From Sphingomonas bacterium (GTDB taxonomy: Bacteria > Pseudomonadota > Alphaproteobacteria > Sphingomonadales > Sphingomonadaceae): a DNA stretch of 35,532 nt. A program made the translations under genes and the position numbers. The notes under the pieces are model-generated. The model saw nothing but the letters and a program-made list of their open reading frames with translations, did not search any database and was not told where the DNA came from. Positions 13,583 through 24,795 of this stretch are shown one piece after another; positions within the stretch are counted from its first letter, which is position 1, and each line of letters begins with the position of its first letter. The stretch is from contig JAQGKS010000095.1 of NCBI GenBank assembly GCA_028289965.1, forward strand, positions 1-35,532. The letters run 5' to 3'.

Positions 13583-16084
13583 TCACGCTACGTTCATGCG
13601 ACGCTGACCTGGATCGTAATTGGTCGGCAAGCCCCAGATCTCGGCGGCATATTCCCCGATCGTCCGGTCTGAGGAAAACCAGCCGACCCGCGCGGTATTG
13701 AGGATCGCGGATCGCCACCAGGCGCGGGGATCGCGCCACCGATCGGCGACATCGGCCTGCGCCGTGCGATAGGCATCGAAGTCGCACGCGGTGAGGAACG
13801 GATCGTTGAACACCAGCGCATCGACCAGCCCACGGTAGCGACCGGGCTCGTCGGGCGAGAACATGCCCGAGCCGACCGCGCGGAGCACCGCCCGCAGCGA
13901 TGGCGACGCAGCGACCGCCTCGCTGCAATCGAGCCCGAGCGCGTGGTGGTGGGCGACCGCATCGGCGCGCATGCCGAAGATGAACATGTTGTCGCCCCCG
14001 ATATGCTCGTGAAGCTCGATATTGGCGCCGTCATAGGTGCCGATCGTGAGCGCGCCGTTCAGCGCGAGCTTCATATTGCCCGTGCCCGACGCCTCCGTCC
14101 CCGCGGTCGAGATCTGTTCCGACAGGTCGGCGGCGGGGATGATCACCTGCGCCAGGCTGACATTGTAATTGGGGATGAAGGCGAGCTTCAGCCGGCCGCG
14201 AATATCCGGATCGTCGTTGATAACCGCCGCGACATCATTAGCGAGCTTGATGATCAGCTTGGCGCGATGATAGCTCGCCGCCGCCTTGCCGGCGAACAGC
14301 TTGACCCTCGGAACCCAGTGCGCGTCCGGATCGGCCTTGATGTCGAGATAGGCGGCGATCGTCTCCAATAGGTTGAGCAGCTGCCGCTTATATTCGTGGA
14401 TGCGCTTGATCTGGACGTCGAACAGCGCGTCCGGATCGATCGAAATGCCCAGCCGCTCGGATACCAAAGCCGCCAGCGCCTGCTTGTTGGTGCGGCGCAG
14501 CGCGGCGAAGCGCGCCTGCGCGTCCGCGTCGTCGGCAAATTGCGCGAAGCCATCCAGCGCGCCGGCGTCGTCGAGCACGCGCGGGCCGATCGTCTCGACG
14601 AGCATCCGGGTCAGCGCCGGATTGGCCTCGTGCAGCCAGCGGCGGAAGGTGATGCCGTTGGTCTTGTTGACGATCCGCCCCGGATAGAGCGCGTCGAGAT
14701 CGCGGAACACGGTCTCGCGCATCAGCTGGCTGTGCAGCGCCGACACGCCGTTGACCTTGTGCGACCCGACGAAGCTCAGCGTCCCCATCCGCACCGCGCG
14801 GCCGCGATCCTCGTCGATGATCGACAGCGCCCGCTGCGCGTCTCCGTGGCCGCCGGCGCGCAGATGTTCGAGGTGGCGGGCATTGATCAGATAGATGATC
14901 TGCATGTGGCGCGGCAGCAGCCGCTCCATCAGCTCGACCGGCCAGCGCTCCAGCGCCTCCGGCAACAGGGTATGATTGGTGTAGGAGAAGGTGCGGACGG
15001 TGATGTCCCAGGCTTCGTCCCAGCCAAGGCCGTGGTGATCGATCGCCAGCCGCATCAGCTCGGCGATGGCGATTGCCGGATGGGTGTCGTTGAGCTGGAT
15101 CGCGGCGCGGTCTGGCAGGGTCCGCAGGTCGCCATATTGATCGAGGTGGCGGTGCACGAGATCCTGGAGCGAGGCGGAGGAGAAGAAATATTCCTGCCGC
15201 AGCCGAAGCTCCTGCCCGGCGGGGGTATCGTCGCTGGGATAGAGCACCTGGGAGATGCTGCGCGCGCGCGTCCGCGCCGCGCTCGCCCCGACATAGTCGC
15301 CGCGGTTGAACACTTCGAGCTGGATCGGATCGGTGCCGCGCGCGGACCACAAGCGCAACGTGTTGACGTGGGCCCCGCGCCAGCCGACGATCGGCGTATC
15401 ATAGGCGACGGCGCTGACGACTTCACCGGGCGTCCAGTGGTGCGCGCCGGCGTCGTTCCCGTCCGCGGCGATCGTGCCACCGAAGCCGATCGGATAGATC
15501 ACCTCCGCGCGCTCGAACTCCCACGGATTGCCGAAGCTCAGCCAGGTTTCCGGCACCTCATGCTGCCAGCCATTCTCGATCAGCTGGCGGAACAGGCCGT
15601 GCTGATAGCGGATGCCATAGCCGTAGGCGGCGATCGACAGCGTCGCCATGCTGTCCATGAAGCAGGCGGCAAGCCGGCCGAGGCCGCCATTGCCGAGCGC
15701 GGCATCGGGCTCGACCTGCTCCAGCCGGGCCAGATCGACGCCGTGCACCGCCAGCGCCGCGCGCATCGGCTCGGTCAGCTGGAGGTTGTTGAGCGCATCG
15801 CCGAGCAGGCGCCCGATCAGGAACTCCAGCGACAGATAATAAACGCGCTTCTTCTGTTCGGCATAGCTGCGACGGGTCGAGACCATCCAGCCGTCGACGA
15901 TCCGGTCTCGCGTGGCCAGGGCCGCGGCGACGAACCAGTCCCGCTCGCTCGCGGTCGATGGGTCCTTGCCGACCGAAAACGTCAGCTTGGCGAGCAGCGC
16001 CGCGGCGAGCTCGGCAACGTCCTGGCTCCGGCCCTCCGCGGCGCCCGAGGTCGCAACACCAGCATCGGCGGCGTCGTTCAGCAT
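13583..16084 (-). CDS. glgP: Glycogen/maltodextrin phosphorylase
   Basis: The 833-residue GT35 enzyme releases glucose-1-phosphate from the ends of alpha-1,4-glucan using phosphate and pyridoxal phosphate. Landmarks are YYLSLEFLIGRLLGDALNNL, ALGNGGLGRLAACFMDSMATL, RQEYFFSSASLQDLVHRH and IQLNDTHPAIAIAELMR. They continue with VNKTNGITFRRWLHEANP, QIKRIHEYKRQLLN and the cofactor site EASGTGNMKLALNG with Lys 672 as the Schiff-base residue. The first of the pair glgP-glgC, it is divergent from the glgE operon with about 220 bases between starts. GGGGAA precedes the ATG. Its product is the substrate of GlgC, so the pair interconverts polymer and activated sugar. Confidence 0.95.
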   Translation of the reverse strand: MLNDAADAGVATSGAAEGRSQDVAELAAALLAKLTFSVGKDPSTASERDWFVAAALATRDRIVDGWMVSTRRSYAEQKKRVYYLSLEFLIGRLLGDALNNLQLTEPMRAALAVHGVDLARLEQVEPDAALGNGGLGRLAACFMDSMATLSIAAYGYGIRYQHGLFRQLIENGWQHEVPETWLSFGNPWEFERAEVIYPIGFGGTIAADGNDAGAHHWTPGEVVSAVAYDTPIVGWRGAHVNTLRLWSARGTDPIQLEVFNRGDYVGASAARTRARSISQVLYPSDDTPAGQELRLRQEYFFSSASLQDLVHRHLDQYGDLRTLPDRAAIQLNDTHPAIAIAELMRLAIDHHGLGWDEAWDITVRTFSYTNHTLLPEALERWPVELMERLLPRHMQIIYLINARHLEHLRAGGHGDAQRALSIIDEDRGRAVRMGTLSFVGSHKVNGVSALHSQLMRETVFRDLDALYPGRIVNKTNGITFRRWLHEANPALTRMLVETIGPRVLDDAGALDGFAQFADDADAQARFAALRRTNKQALAALVSERLGISIDPDALFDVQIKRIHEYKRQLLNLLETIAAYLDIKADPDAHWVPRVKLFAGKAAASYHRAKLIIKLANDVAAVINDDPDIRGRLKLAFIPNYNVSLAQVIIPAADLSEQISTAGTEASGTGNMKLALNGALTIGTYDGANIELHEHIGGDNMFIFGMRADAVAHHHALGLDCSEAVAASPSLRAVLRAVGSGMFSPDEPGRYRGLVDALVFNDPFLTACDFDAYRTAQADVADRWRDPRAWWRSAILNTARVGWFSSDRTIGEYAAEIWGLPTNYDPGQRRMNVA

Positions 16085-16223
16085 TCGCTATTCCCCATCA
16101 CGCGCCGCGAGCCGAGCAGCCGACAGCCAAGCCGTCCGGATAGCGCATCTTACGTTGCTGGCACATGACCGCTGCGGCAATCGCCGCTACTGCCGCTTAT
16201 GTTCGCTCCTCTGGCCGAGGGCC

Positions 16224-16248
16224 GGAACTATCGGCCGAAGCTAAGGTT
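16224..16248 (+). promoter_or_regulatory. EcfG-type general stress promoter of the glgE operon
   Basis: GGAAC at 16224-16228, exactly 17 bases, then GTT at 16246-16248 match the EcfG consensus. Transcription would begin near 16255, about 50 bases before the preferred glgE start at 16307. The element is the best visible promoter for the whole seven-gene operon. Trehalose genes are known EcfG targets in several alphaproteobacteria. Confidence 0.7.
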
Positions 16249-16306
16249 CTTTGGCGGTAAAGCGCGCTTCGGCAGGCGCCGGTTTGCACGGGAGATGCCG
16301 CTCATC

Positions 16307-19300
16307 ATGACTTCTTTGTCGGTCTCGGTGCTCGGCACGTCCGTCGCCGGCGAAAATACCCGGCTGCTTCCAGAAATCGAACGCGCTGCCGCCCTGGGAT
16401 TGGGCGCGGTGCTCGTGCCTGCCTCGGCGGACCTGATCGCGCCGGACGCGGCCAAACGGATCGCGCCGCTGGCCGCGCGATCGCGGGCACTCGGGCTGCG
16501 TCTGCTGGTCGACCTCGAGGTGGACTGGCTGGCGATCGACGATCCGCTCGTTGCCGCCAACCCCGATGCCTTCGCGATCCGTCGGCTGGGAGCGTCCGAT
16601 GCGCCGGTCGATCCGCGACAGCCGGCGCCGCCGCAGGGCCGCGCCCGCGCCCGTCTTAAGACCGAGCTTGGCAGGTCGCTGATCGCGCCACTCGCCGCCG
16701 AGCGGGTGCGGGCGCTGATCGCCGCCGGCGTCGGGGGCTTTCGCGTGATCCGCCCGCAGGCGGCGACGCCCGATTTCTGGCGTACCCTGATCGATACGGT
16801 GCGCGGCGCCTGTGCCGATGCCGTGATGATCGCCCAGACGGTCGGGGTTGAGCGTGACGCGGCGCTGGCGTTGGGCGGATGCGGTTTCGACTATCTGGTG
16901 TCGTCGGCCGGTTGGTGGGACGGCCGCGCCCGCTGGCTGATCGAGGAGCATGAGGCGCTGCGCACCGTCGCGCCGCTGCTCGGCGAAGTGCGGCCCGACC
17001 TGGCCGATCCGGCTGATGCCGAACGACAATTGCTGATCGCGGCGGCGACGGGATCGGGGATCGTCGTGCCGGCCGAGCTGTCCGCGCGCCCGGAACTCGA
17101 CGGCGCGGTGCGCAGCGCCTGCGCTTCGGCCGCTGCGCTCGCGGGGTTCGGCGGGGAGATGCGGGCGTTGACCCCGGCCGGCGCCGGGATGACCGCGTTG
17201 TTGCGGGTACCGACCGGGAGCGTGCGCGAGGCGGACGACGCGGCGATCGTGCTGATCAACACCGGAGTAGAATCCGCGATGATCGAGCCGTCGGCGATCC
17301 TCCCGGCAGCCGGCGTCGATCTGGCGGGCTTTACCGCGTTGGACGGCGGATCCGATCCGTTCGCGCCGCTCGATCCGGGCGCCGTCCGCGTCGTCACGGC
17401 ACGGCGGGGAAGGCCCGTCGTCGTGGCCGCCGCCGCGGCGGGAGATGCGCAGGCCGTCTCCGCTGCGCGCGCGCCGCGGCTGGTGATCGAGGATGTATCG
17501 CCGACCGTCACCGGTGGGCCCTATCCGGTGCGGCGCGTCGTCGGCGATCGCGTGCGCGTTCAGGCGGATATCTTCGGCGATGGGCATGAGCAGCTGGCCG
17601 CCGAACTGCAATGGCGCGCGGTCGACGGTGACGCCTGGCAAGGCGCGCTCATGGTCGCCCACTCGAACGATGTTTGGACCGGTGCGTTCACGGTCGATCG
17701 CCTCGGCCGGCATGAGTTCGTGATCGAGGCGTGGCTCGACCTCTACGGCGGCTTCCGGCGCGATTTCGCCAAGAAGCTGGCGGCGGGTGTTGCCCAGCCG
17801 GTCGACGCCCTGGAAGGACGGCTGCTGATCGCGCAGGCGCGGGACCGCAGCGACGGCGCGCTGGCCGAGGCGCTGGCGGCGCTCCTCGCGCAACTCGATG
17901 CGGCGGACGAGGAGGAGGGGGCGGCGCTTTTATTGTCGGACGACGTCGCCGATCTGATGCACCGGGCCGACGCGCGTCCGTTCCGGCTGCGCTCGGTGCC
18001 CCAGATCGTCGATGCCGAGCGGCTGCAGGCGCGCTACGCCAGCTGGTACGAACTCTTCCCCCGCTCGCAGACCGAGAGCGCCGATCGCCATGGCACCTTC
18101 GACGATGTTATCGCCCGGCTGCCGCAGATCCGCGACATGGGTTTCGACGTGCTCTATTTCCCGCCGATCCATCCGATCGGCACGCGCAATCGCAAGGGGC
18201 CCAACAACACGCTGACCCCCGGTCCGGGCGATCCCGGTAGCCCCTATGCGATCGGCTCGGCCGAGGGCGGGCATGATGCGCTGCACCCGGAACTCGGCAC
18301 GTTCGACGATTTCCGCCGGCTGGTGCAGGCGGCGGCGGATCACGGGCTCGAACTCGCGCTGGATTTCGCGGTCCAGTGCGCGCCCGATCATCCGTGGCTG
18401 ACCCAGCATCCGGGCTGGTTCGCCTGGCGCCCGGACGGGTCGATGAAATATGCGGAGAACCCGCCGAAGAAATATCAGGACATCGTCAACGTCGATTTTT
18501 ATGCGGCGGACGCGGTGCCCGACCTGTGGGTCGCGCTGCGCGATATCGTCCTGCTGTGGGTAAACGAGGGGGTTCGCACCTTCCGCGTCGACAATCCCCA
18601 CACCAAGCCGCTGCCCTTCTGGGAGTGGATGATCCGCGAAGTGCACGCCCGCCGTCCCGACGTGATCTTCCTCGCCGAAGCGTTCACCCGGCCCAAGGTG
18701 ATGTACCGGCTTGCCAAGATCGGCTTTTCGCAATCCTATACCTACTTCACCTGGCGCGACACCAAGGCCGAGCTTCAGGACTATCTGGTCGAGCTGAACA
18801 CCACCGCGCCCAAGGAGTTCTTCCGGCCGCATTTCTTCGTCAACACGCCCGACATCAATCCGTATTTCCTGCAGACCTCGGGTCCGGCCGGGTTCAAGAT
18901 CCGCGCTGCATTGGCCGCGACCCTGTCCGGCCTGTTCGGCGTCTATTCGGGGTTCGAACTGTGCGAGTGGGAGCCGGTGCCGGGCAAGGAGGAATATCTC
19001 GATTCGGAGAAGTATGAGATCCGGCCGCGCGATTGGCAGCGGCCGGGCAACATCATCGCCGACATCACCCTACTCAACCGTTTGCGAAAGGGCCACCCGG
19101 CGCTCCAGACCCATCTCGGCGTGAAGTTCTACGATGCGTTCAACGATCAGGTGATCTATTACGGCAAGGCGACGCCGGAGCAGGAGGACATGATCCTCGT
19201 CGCCGTCAGCCTCGATCCGCACAACGCGCAGGAAGCCGATTTCGAGATTCCCTTGTGGGAATGGGGGCTGGGCGACGACGGCGCGCTCGACGTCGAGGAT

Positions 19301-19408
19301 CTCGTCCGCGGCGATCGCTTCCGCTGGCACGGCAAGCGCCAGCGCCTGCGGCTCACCCCCGATCAACCCTATGCGCTCTGGCGCGTCCAGCCGGTGCGGA
19401 GCGCCTGA
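16307..19408 (+). CDS. glgE: Alpha-1,4-glucan:maltose-1-phosphate maltosyltransferase
   Basis: GlgE adds maltosyl units from maltose-1-phosphate to growing alpha-1,4-glucan. With the start at 16307 it has 1033 residues. An ATG at 16199 is in frame but lies upstream of the promoter element, and ATG 16295 is another option. The C-terminal two-thirds is the active GH13_3 enzyme: an N domain with VSPTVTGGPYPVRRVVGDR (about 390), YASWYELFPRS, nucleophile Asp 762 in RVDNPHTKP, acid/base Glu 791 in FLAEAFTRP and Asp 849 in NTPDINP. Residues 1-370 form an extra, amylase-like domain without catalytic residues (Ile 148 and Gln 177 stand where Asp and Glu are expected). First gene of the operon; the stop is one base before the treS start. 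Confidence 0.95.
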   Translation: MTSLSVSVLGTSVAGENTRLLPEIERAAALGLGAVLVPASADLIAPDAAKRIAPLAARSRALGLRLLVDLEVDWLAIDDPLVAANPDAFAIRRLGASDAPVDPRQPAPPQGRARARLKTELGRSLIAPLAAERVRALIAAGVGGFRVIRPQAATPDFWRTLIDTVRGACADAVMIAQTVGVERDAALALGGCGFDYLVSSAGWWDGRARWLIEEHEALRTVAPLLGEVRPDLADPADAERQLLIAAATGSGIVVPAELSARPELDGAVRSACASAAALAGFGGEMRALTPAGAGMTALLRVPTGSVREADDAAIVLINTGVESAMIEPSAILPAAGVDLAGFTALDGGSDPFAPLDPGAVRVVTARRGRPVVVAAAAAGDAQAVSAARAPRLVIEDVSPTVTGGPYPVRRVVGDRVRVQADIFGDGHEQLAAELQWRAVDGDAWQGALMVAHSNDVWTGAFTVDRLGRHEFVIEAWLDLYGGFRRDFAKKLAAGVAQPVDALEGRLLIAQARDRSDGALAEALAALLAQLDAADEEEGAALLLSDDVADLMHRADARPFRLRSVPQIVDAERLQARYASWYELFPRSQTESADRHGTFDDVIARLPQIRDMGFDVLYFPPIHPIGTRNRKGPNNTLTPGPGDPGSPYAIGSAEGGHDALHPELGTFDDFRRLVQAAADHGLELALDFAVQCAPDHPWLTQHPGWFAWRPDGSMKYAENPPKKYQDIVNVDFYAADAVPDLWVALRDIVLLWVNEGVRTFRVDNPHTKPLPFWEWMIREVHARRPDVIFLAEAFTRPKVMYRLAKIGFSQSYTYFTWRDTKAELQDYLVELNTTAPKEFFRPHFFVNTPDINPYFLQTSGPAGFKIRAALAATLSGLFGVYSGFELCEWEPVPGKEEYLDSEKYEIRPRDWQRPGNIIADITLLNRLRKGHPALQTHLGVKFYDAFNDQVIYYGKATPEQEDMILVAVSLDPHNAQEADFEIPLWEWGLGDDGALDVEDLVRGDRFRWHGKRQRLRLTPDQPYALWRVQPVRSA

Positions 19409-19409
19409 C

Positions 19410-22400
19410 ATGACCGATACCCCTGAGAAAGACCCGCTCTGGTATAAGGACGCGGTGATCTACCAGGTTCACGTGAAGTCGTTCTTCGATGCCAATAATG
19501 ATGGCATCGGCGACTTTGCCGGCCTTTTCGAAAAGCTTGACTACATCGCCGAACTGGGCGTGACGGCGATCTGGCTGCTGCCCTTCTATCCGTCGCCGCG
19601 GCGGGACGATGGCTATGACATTGGCGAATATCGCGATGTCAGCCCGGATTACGGCACGCTGGAGGATGCCAAGCGCTTCGTCCGCGAGGCGCATGCGCGC
19701 GGTCTGCGCGTGATTACCGAGCTGGTGATCAACCACACCTCGGATCAGCACCCGTGGTTCCAGCGCGCGCGCCACGCCCCGGCCGGATCACCGGAGCGCG
19801 ATTTCTACGTCTGGTCGGACAACGACAAGCTGTATTCCGGCACCCGGATCATCTTCCTCGATACCGAGAAGTCGAACTGGACGTGGGACGAGGAGGCGCA
19901 GGCCTTTTTCTGGCACCGCTTCTATTCGCACCAGCCGGATCTCAATTTCGACAATCCCGCGGTGCTGGAGGAAGTGCTGTCGGTAATGCACTTCTGGCTG
20001 GATGCCGGGATCGACGGTCTGCGGCTGGACGCGATCCCCTATCTGATCGAGCGCGACGGCACTTCCAACGAAAATCTGGCCGAGACCCATGCGGTGCTGA
20101 AGAAGATCCGCGCCGATCTCGACCAGCATTATCCCGATCGGATGCTGCTGGCGGAGGCCAATATGTGGCCCGAGGACACCCAGCAATATTTCGGCGCCGA
20201 TGGTGACGAATGCCACATGGCGTTCCATTTCCCGCTGATGCCGCGCATGTACATGGCGGTGGCGCAGGAGGATCGCTTTCCGATCACCGACATCATGCGC
20301 CAGACCCCGGATATTCCCGCCAACTGCCAATGGGCGATCTTCCTGCGCAACCATGACGAGCTGACGCTGGAAATGGTGACGGATGCCGAGCGGGATTATC
20401 TGTGGAACACCTATGCGTCCGATCGGCGCGCGCGGATCAACCTCGGCATTCGCCGCCGCCTCGCCCCGCTGATGGAGAATGACCGGCGGCGGATCGAGCT
20501 GATGAACGCGCTGCTGCTGAGCATGCCGGGAACGCCGGTGATGTATTATGGCGACGAGATCGGGATGGGGGACAATTTCCATCTCGGCGACCGCGACGGC
20601 GTGCGCACGCCGATGCAATGGTCGCCCGATCGCAATGCCGGTTTCTCCCGCGCCAACCCGGCGGCATTGACGCTGCCGGCGATCATGGACCCGGTCTACG
20701 GCTATGAGGCCGTCAACGTCGAGGCGCAGGCCGCCAACAGCCATTCGCTGCTCAACTGGGTCAAGCGGATGCTGGCCGTGCGGCGCGAGTTCAAGGCGTT
20801 CGGCCGCGGCACGCAGCGCTTCCTGCGGCCCGCAAACCGCAAGATCCTCGCCTTCGTCCGCGAACATGAGGACGAGACGATCCTGTGCGTCGCCAACATG
20901 TCGCGCAGCCCCCAGGCAGTCGAGCTTGATCTCGGCGAGTTTGCCGGCCGCACCCCGCTCGAATTGTCGGGGCGCAATGCCTTCCCGGCGATCGGCCAGC
21001 TGCCCTATCTGCTGACGCTGCCGGCTTATGGTTTCTACTGGTTCAGCCTGCGCGGCGATATGGACGCGCCGGGTTGGTCGAGCGCCGCCCCGGCTGTCGA
21101 CGTCGAACATCATACGTTCGTGCTGCGCGAAGGGCTTGCCGACCTGAGCAGCCCGCGCAACCAGCAGATCCTCGAGCAGGAGGTGCTGCCGGCCTATGTC
21201 CGGGCGCGGCGCTGGTTCCAGGGTAAGGATGCCGAGTTCCAGTCGGCTCGTATCCTCCGCACCCTGCCGCTCCCCGGCGAGGGCGACCTGTTGCTGACCG
21301 AGGTCGCGGTGACGACGAGCGCGGGAACGTCCACTTATGCCTTCCCGGTCGGCGTGGCGTGGGAAGGGGCGGCGAGCGGGCCGTTCGCGCCCAATCTCGC
21401 GCTGGCCCGCGTCCGCCGGGGCCGCACGGTCGGCCTGCTCACCGACGGGTTCGCCACGCCCGAGTTTGCCCGCTCCGTCCTCCGCGCGCTGGGCGACGGC
21501 GCGCGCGTGCCGCTGGAGGATGGCGAGCTGCGCTTCACCGCCTATCGCGATCTGGGCATCGGTGACGATGCGGCGCTGGAATGGTCGGCGGCGGAGCAGA
21601 GCAACAGCTCGATGGTGATCGGCGAGCATGCCGTCCTCAAGCTGCTCCGCAAGCTGGTCGCCGGCGTCCATCCCGAGGCGGAAATGACCCGCGTGCTGAC
21701 CGAGCGCGGCTTTGCCCACACCGCCCCCTTGCTCGGCGAAGTGGCGCGTATCGGCGCTGACGGCGAACCGGTGACGCTGATGCTGCTCCAGGGCTTCGTC
21801 TATAATCAGGGCGATGGCTGGCAGTGGACGCTCGACAATCTCGAGCGCGCGATCGACGATCACAGCCTCAGCACGGAGGCCGAGCGGCAGCCCGCGTTCG
21901 AGAATTATGGCAGCTTCGCCCGTATCTTCGGCCAGCGTCTTGCCGAAATGCACGAAGTGCTCGCCCGCCCCAGCGACGATGCCGCATTCACCCCGGAAAC
22001 GGCCGGCGCAGCGGACGTGGCGGCATGGGGCGAGCGGGTGCGCAGCCAGCTTGAACGGGCATTCGCGCTGGTTGAAGACCGCGCCGCTGCCGGGCCGCTG
22101 CTCGCCCGCCGCGATGCGCTGCTGGCCAAGGTCGGCGCGCTTGCCGAGATGGGGGCGGGGAGCCTGCGCACCCGCATCCACGGCGATCTTCACCTCGGCC
22201 AGGTGCTGGTCACCGGCGGCGACGTGACGATCATCGATTTCGAGGGCGAGCCCACCCGCACGCTCGACGACCGCCGCGCCAAGGACAGTCCCGCCCGCGA
22301 CGTGGCCGGGGTATTGCGCTCCTTCGACTATGCCGCGGCGATGGCCGAGCGCAGCGGCAGCGCGCAGGGCGATGCCGCCCATGCCCGCAGCGTCGACCTC

Positions 22401-22616
22401 GTCGATCGCTTCCGCCGGAGCGCGACGGAAAGCTTCCTCGACGGCTATCGTGCCGGGGGCGGCGACGTGCCCGAGGCGCTGATCGATCTCTTCCTGATCG
22501 AGAAGGCCGCCTATGAGATCGCCTATGAGGCGGCCAACCGGCCCGAGTGGCTCGATGTGCCGCTTCGTGGCCTGGCGGCAATTGCCGACCGGCTGATCGG
22601 GGGAGACCAAGCATGA
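19410..22616 (+). CDS. treS: Trehalose synthase-maltokinase fusion
   Basis: The 1068-residue fusion combines two steps. Residues 1-550 are TreS, the GH13 mutase that interconverts trehalose and maltose: [18 protein letters not shown] at the start, nucleophile Asp 207 in LRLDAIPY, Glu 249 in [11 protein letters not shown] and Asp 316 in [11 protein letters not shown]. Residues about 590-1068 are maltokinase (Mak/Pep2), which phosphorylates maltose to maltose-1-phosphate: [16 protein letters not shown] at its start, catalytic-loop [10 protein letters not shown] (Asp 926) and metal-binding IIDFEGEP (Asp 943). Fusing the two passes maltose directly to the kinase and supplies the substrate of GlgE, encoded one base upstream. 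The ATG at 19410 was chosen over 19371, which would overlap glgE by 38 bases. The end overlaps glgB by ATGA. Confidence 0.95.
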   Translation: MTDTPEKDPLWYKDAVIYQVHVKSFFDANNDGIGDFAGLFEKLDYIAELGVTAIWLLPFYPSPRRDDGYDIGEYRDVSPDYGTLEDAKRFVREAHARGLRVITELVINHTSDQHPWFQRARHAPAGSPERDFYVWSDNDKLYSGTRIIFLDTEKSNWTWDEEAQAFFWHRFYSHQPDLNFDNPAVLEEVLSVMHFWLDAGIDGLRLDAIPYLIERDGTSNENLAETHAVLKKIRADLDQHYPDRMLLAEANMWPEDTQQYFGADGDECHMAFHFPLMPRMYMAVAQEDRFPITDIMRQTPDIPANCQWAIFLRNHDELTLEMVTDAERDYLWNTYASDRRARINLGIRRRLAPLMENDRRRIELMNALLLSMPGTPVMYYGDEIGMGDNFHLGDRDGVRTPMQWSPDRNAGFSRANPAALTLPAIMDPVYGYEAVNVEAQAANSHSLLNWVKRMLAVRREFKAFGRGTQRFLRPANRKILAFVREHEDETILCVANMSRSPQAVELDLGEFAGRTPLELSGRNAFPAIGQLPYLLTLPAYGFYWFSLRGDMDAPGWSSAAPAVDVEHHTFVLREGLADLSSPRNQQILEQEVLPAYVRARRWFQGKDAEFQSARILRTLPLPGEGDLLLTEVAVTTSAGTSTYAFPVGVAWEGAASGPFAPNLALARVRRGRTVGLLTDGFATPEFARSVLRALGDGARVPLEDGELRFTAYRDLGIGDDAALEWSAAEQSNSSMVIGEHAVLKLLRKLVAGVHPEAEMTRVLTERGFAHTAPLLGEVARIGADGEPVTLMLLQGFVYNQGDGWQWTLDNLERAIDDHSLSTEAERQPAFENYGSFARIFGQRLAEMHEVLARPSDDAAFTPETAGAADVAAWGERVRSQLERAFALVEDRAAAGPLLARRDALLAKVGALAEMGAGSLRTRIHGDLHLGQVLVTGGDVTIIDFEGEPTRTLDDRRAKDSPARDVAGVLRSFDYAAAMAERSGSAQGDAAHARSVDLVDRFRRSATESFLDGYRAGGGDVPEALIDLFLIEKAAYEIAYEAANRPEWLDVPLRGLAAIADRLIGGDQA

Positions 22617-24795
22617 CCGATCTCGCGACCGCTGCGGCGGAACTGGTCGGTGGCCGCCTGACCGATCCATTCGCCTTCCTGGGGCCGCACGACACGCCTG
22701 CCGGCCGCACCGTGCGCAGCTTCCAGCCCGGCGCCGTAGCGGTCACGCTCGTCGCGCGTGACGACGGGCGCGTGCTGGGGACGCTGTCGCATGAAGGCCA
22801 TCCCGGCCTGTTCGTCGGCACCGCGGCCGAGCCGGGGCCTTACCTCCTGCGCATCGATTGGGGCGGGACGGTGCAGGAGACCGAGGATCCGTACAGCTTC
22901 GGCTTCGTCCTCGGGGAGCTGGACCTCTATCTGTTCGGCACCGGTTCCCACTGGGATCTCGCCCGCCGGTTCGGCGCTCAGCCGCGCACCATCGACGGCA
23001 TCGACGGTGTCGGCTTCTCGGTATGGGCGCCGAATGCCCGCCGCGTGTCGCTGGTCGGCGATTTCAACGTCTGGGACGGCCGGCGTCACCCGATGCGGCT
23101 GCGCGGCGACGCCGGGGTGTGGGAGCTGTTCGTCCCCCGGCTCGCCCCGGGTGCGCGCTACAAGTTCGAGGTCGTCGGCGCGGATGGCAGCGTCGTCCAG
23201 AAGGCTGATCCGATCGCGCGCGCCACCGAGCCTCCGCCGGCGACCGGATCGATCGTCGCACCGACCGCCAATTTTCGCTGGACCGATGACGACTGGATGG
23301 CGGAGCGGCCGGCGCATCACACGCCCGCCGCGCCGATCTCGATCTACGAGGTCCATGCGGCTTCCTGGCTTCGCCCCGATGACTCGCCCGACGCGACCTA
23401 CGACTGGGACGGGCTGGCCGAGCGGCTGATCCCCTATGTCGCGGACATGGGCTTTACCCATGTCGAGTTGCTGCCAATTATGGAGCACCCGTTCGGCGGC
23501 TCCTGGGGCTATCAGCCGCTATCGCAGTTCGCGCCGTCGGCGCGCTTCGGCAGTGCGAAGGCGTTCGCCCGGTTCGTCGACAGCGCGCACCGCGCCGGGA
23601 TTGGCGTCATCCTCGATTGGGTTCCCGCCCATTTCCCGACCGATGCGCATGGCCTGGCCCGCTTCGACGGCACTGCGCTTTATGAGCATGCCGATCCCAA
23701 GGAAGGCTTCCACCAGGACTGGAGCACGTTGATCTTCAACCTCGGCCGCCGCGAGGTGGAGGGTTTCCTGATCGCCTCCGCGCTGTGGTGGCTGGAGACG
23801 TTCCACGTCGATGGGCTGCGCGTCGATGCCGTCGCGTCCATGCTCTACCGTGATTATAGCCGCGACGCCGGCGAATGGGTGCCGAACATCCATGGCGGGC
23901 GGGAGAACCTCGAATCCGTCGCCTTCCTCAAGCGGCTCAACCAGCTGGTTGCCGAGCGCTGCCCCGGCGCGATGATGATCGCCGAGGAATCCACCGCCTG
24001 GCCGGGCGTGTCGGCGCCGGTGAGCGAGGGGGGGCTCGGCTTTTCGTACACGTGGAACATGGGGTGGATGCACGACACCCTGAGCTACGTCGAGCGCGAC
24101 CCGATCCATCGCGGCTGGCACCATAATGAGATGACGTTCGGGATGGTCTACGCCTTCACCGAACGCTTCGTCCTGCCGCTGAGCCATGACGAGGTGGTCC
24201 ACGGCAAGGGATCGCTGATCGGCAAGATGCCGGGTGATCGCTGGCGCAAGTTCGCGTCGCTGCGGGCCTATTTCGCCTTCATGTGGGCCCATCCGGGCAA
24301 GAAGCTGCTCTTCATGGGCGGCGAGATCGCGCAGGAGCGGGAGTGGAGCCACGATCGCCAGCTCGATTGGGAGCTGCTCTCCGTGCCCGAAAACGCGGCG
24401 ATCCAGCGGCTGGTGCGCGAACTCAATCGGCTCTACGCGGCCGAGCCGGCGCTGCACGCGAGCGATAGCGATCCGGCGGGGTTCGAATGGATCGTCGGCC
24501 ATGATGCCGGATCCAACCTGTTCGTGTTCCTGCGCAAGGCGGCAGGTGCTGCGCCCTTGCTGTTCGCGCTCAACATGAGCCCGGAGCCGCGCTACGGCTA
24601 CCGCGTCGGCCTCCCCGCGGCGGGGCGGTGGGCGGAAATCTTCAATAGCGACGCAAACGCCTATGGTGGCGGGAACATCGGCAGCGGCGGCATCGTTCAG
24701 GCGCAGCCCGTGGCATTTCACGGACAGTCGGCCTCCGCCGAGATCGTCATCCCACCGCTGGGTGCGATCATCCTGAAATACGAAGGACCGCTTGC

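Noticed and set aside
14396-16168. 590-codon plus-strand ORF opposite glgP
   Set aside because: Shadow frame of a high-GC gene; glgP has all its motifs and the opposite frame has none.
19788-22670. 960-codon minus-strand ORF opposite treS-mak
   Set aside because: Long only because of GC-rich codon bias; no domain, and the treS-mak motifs are intact on the other strand.
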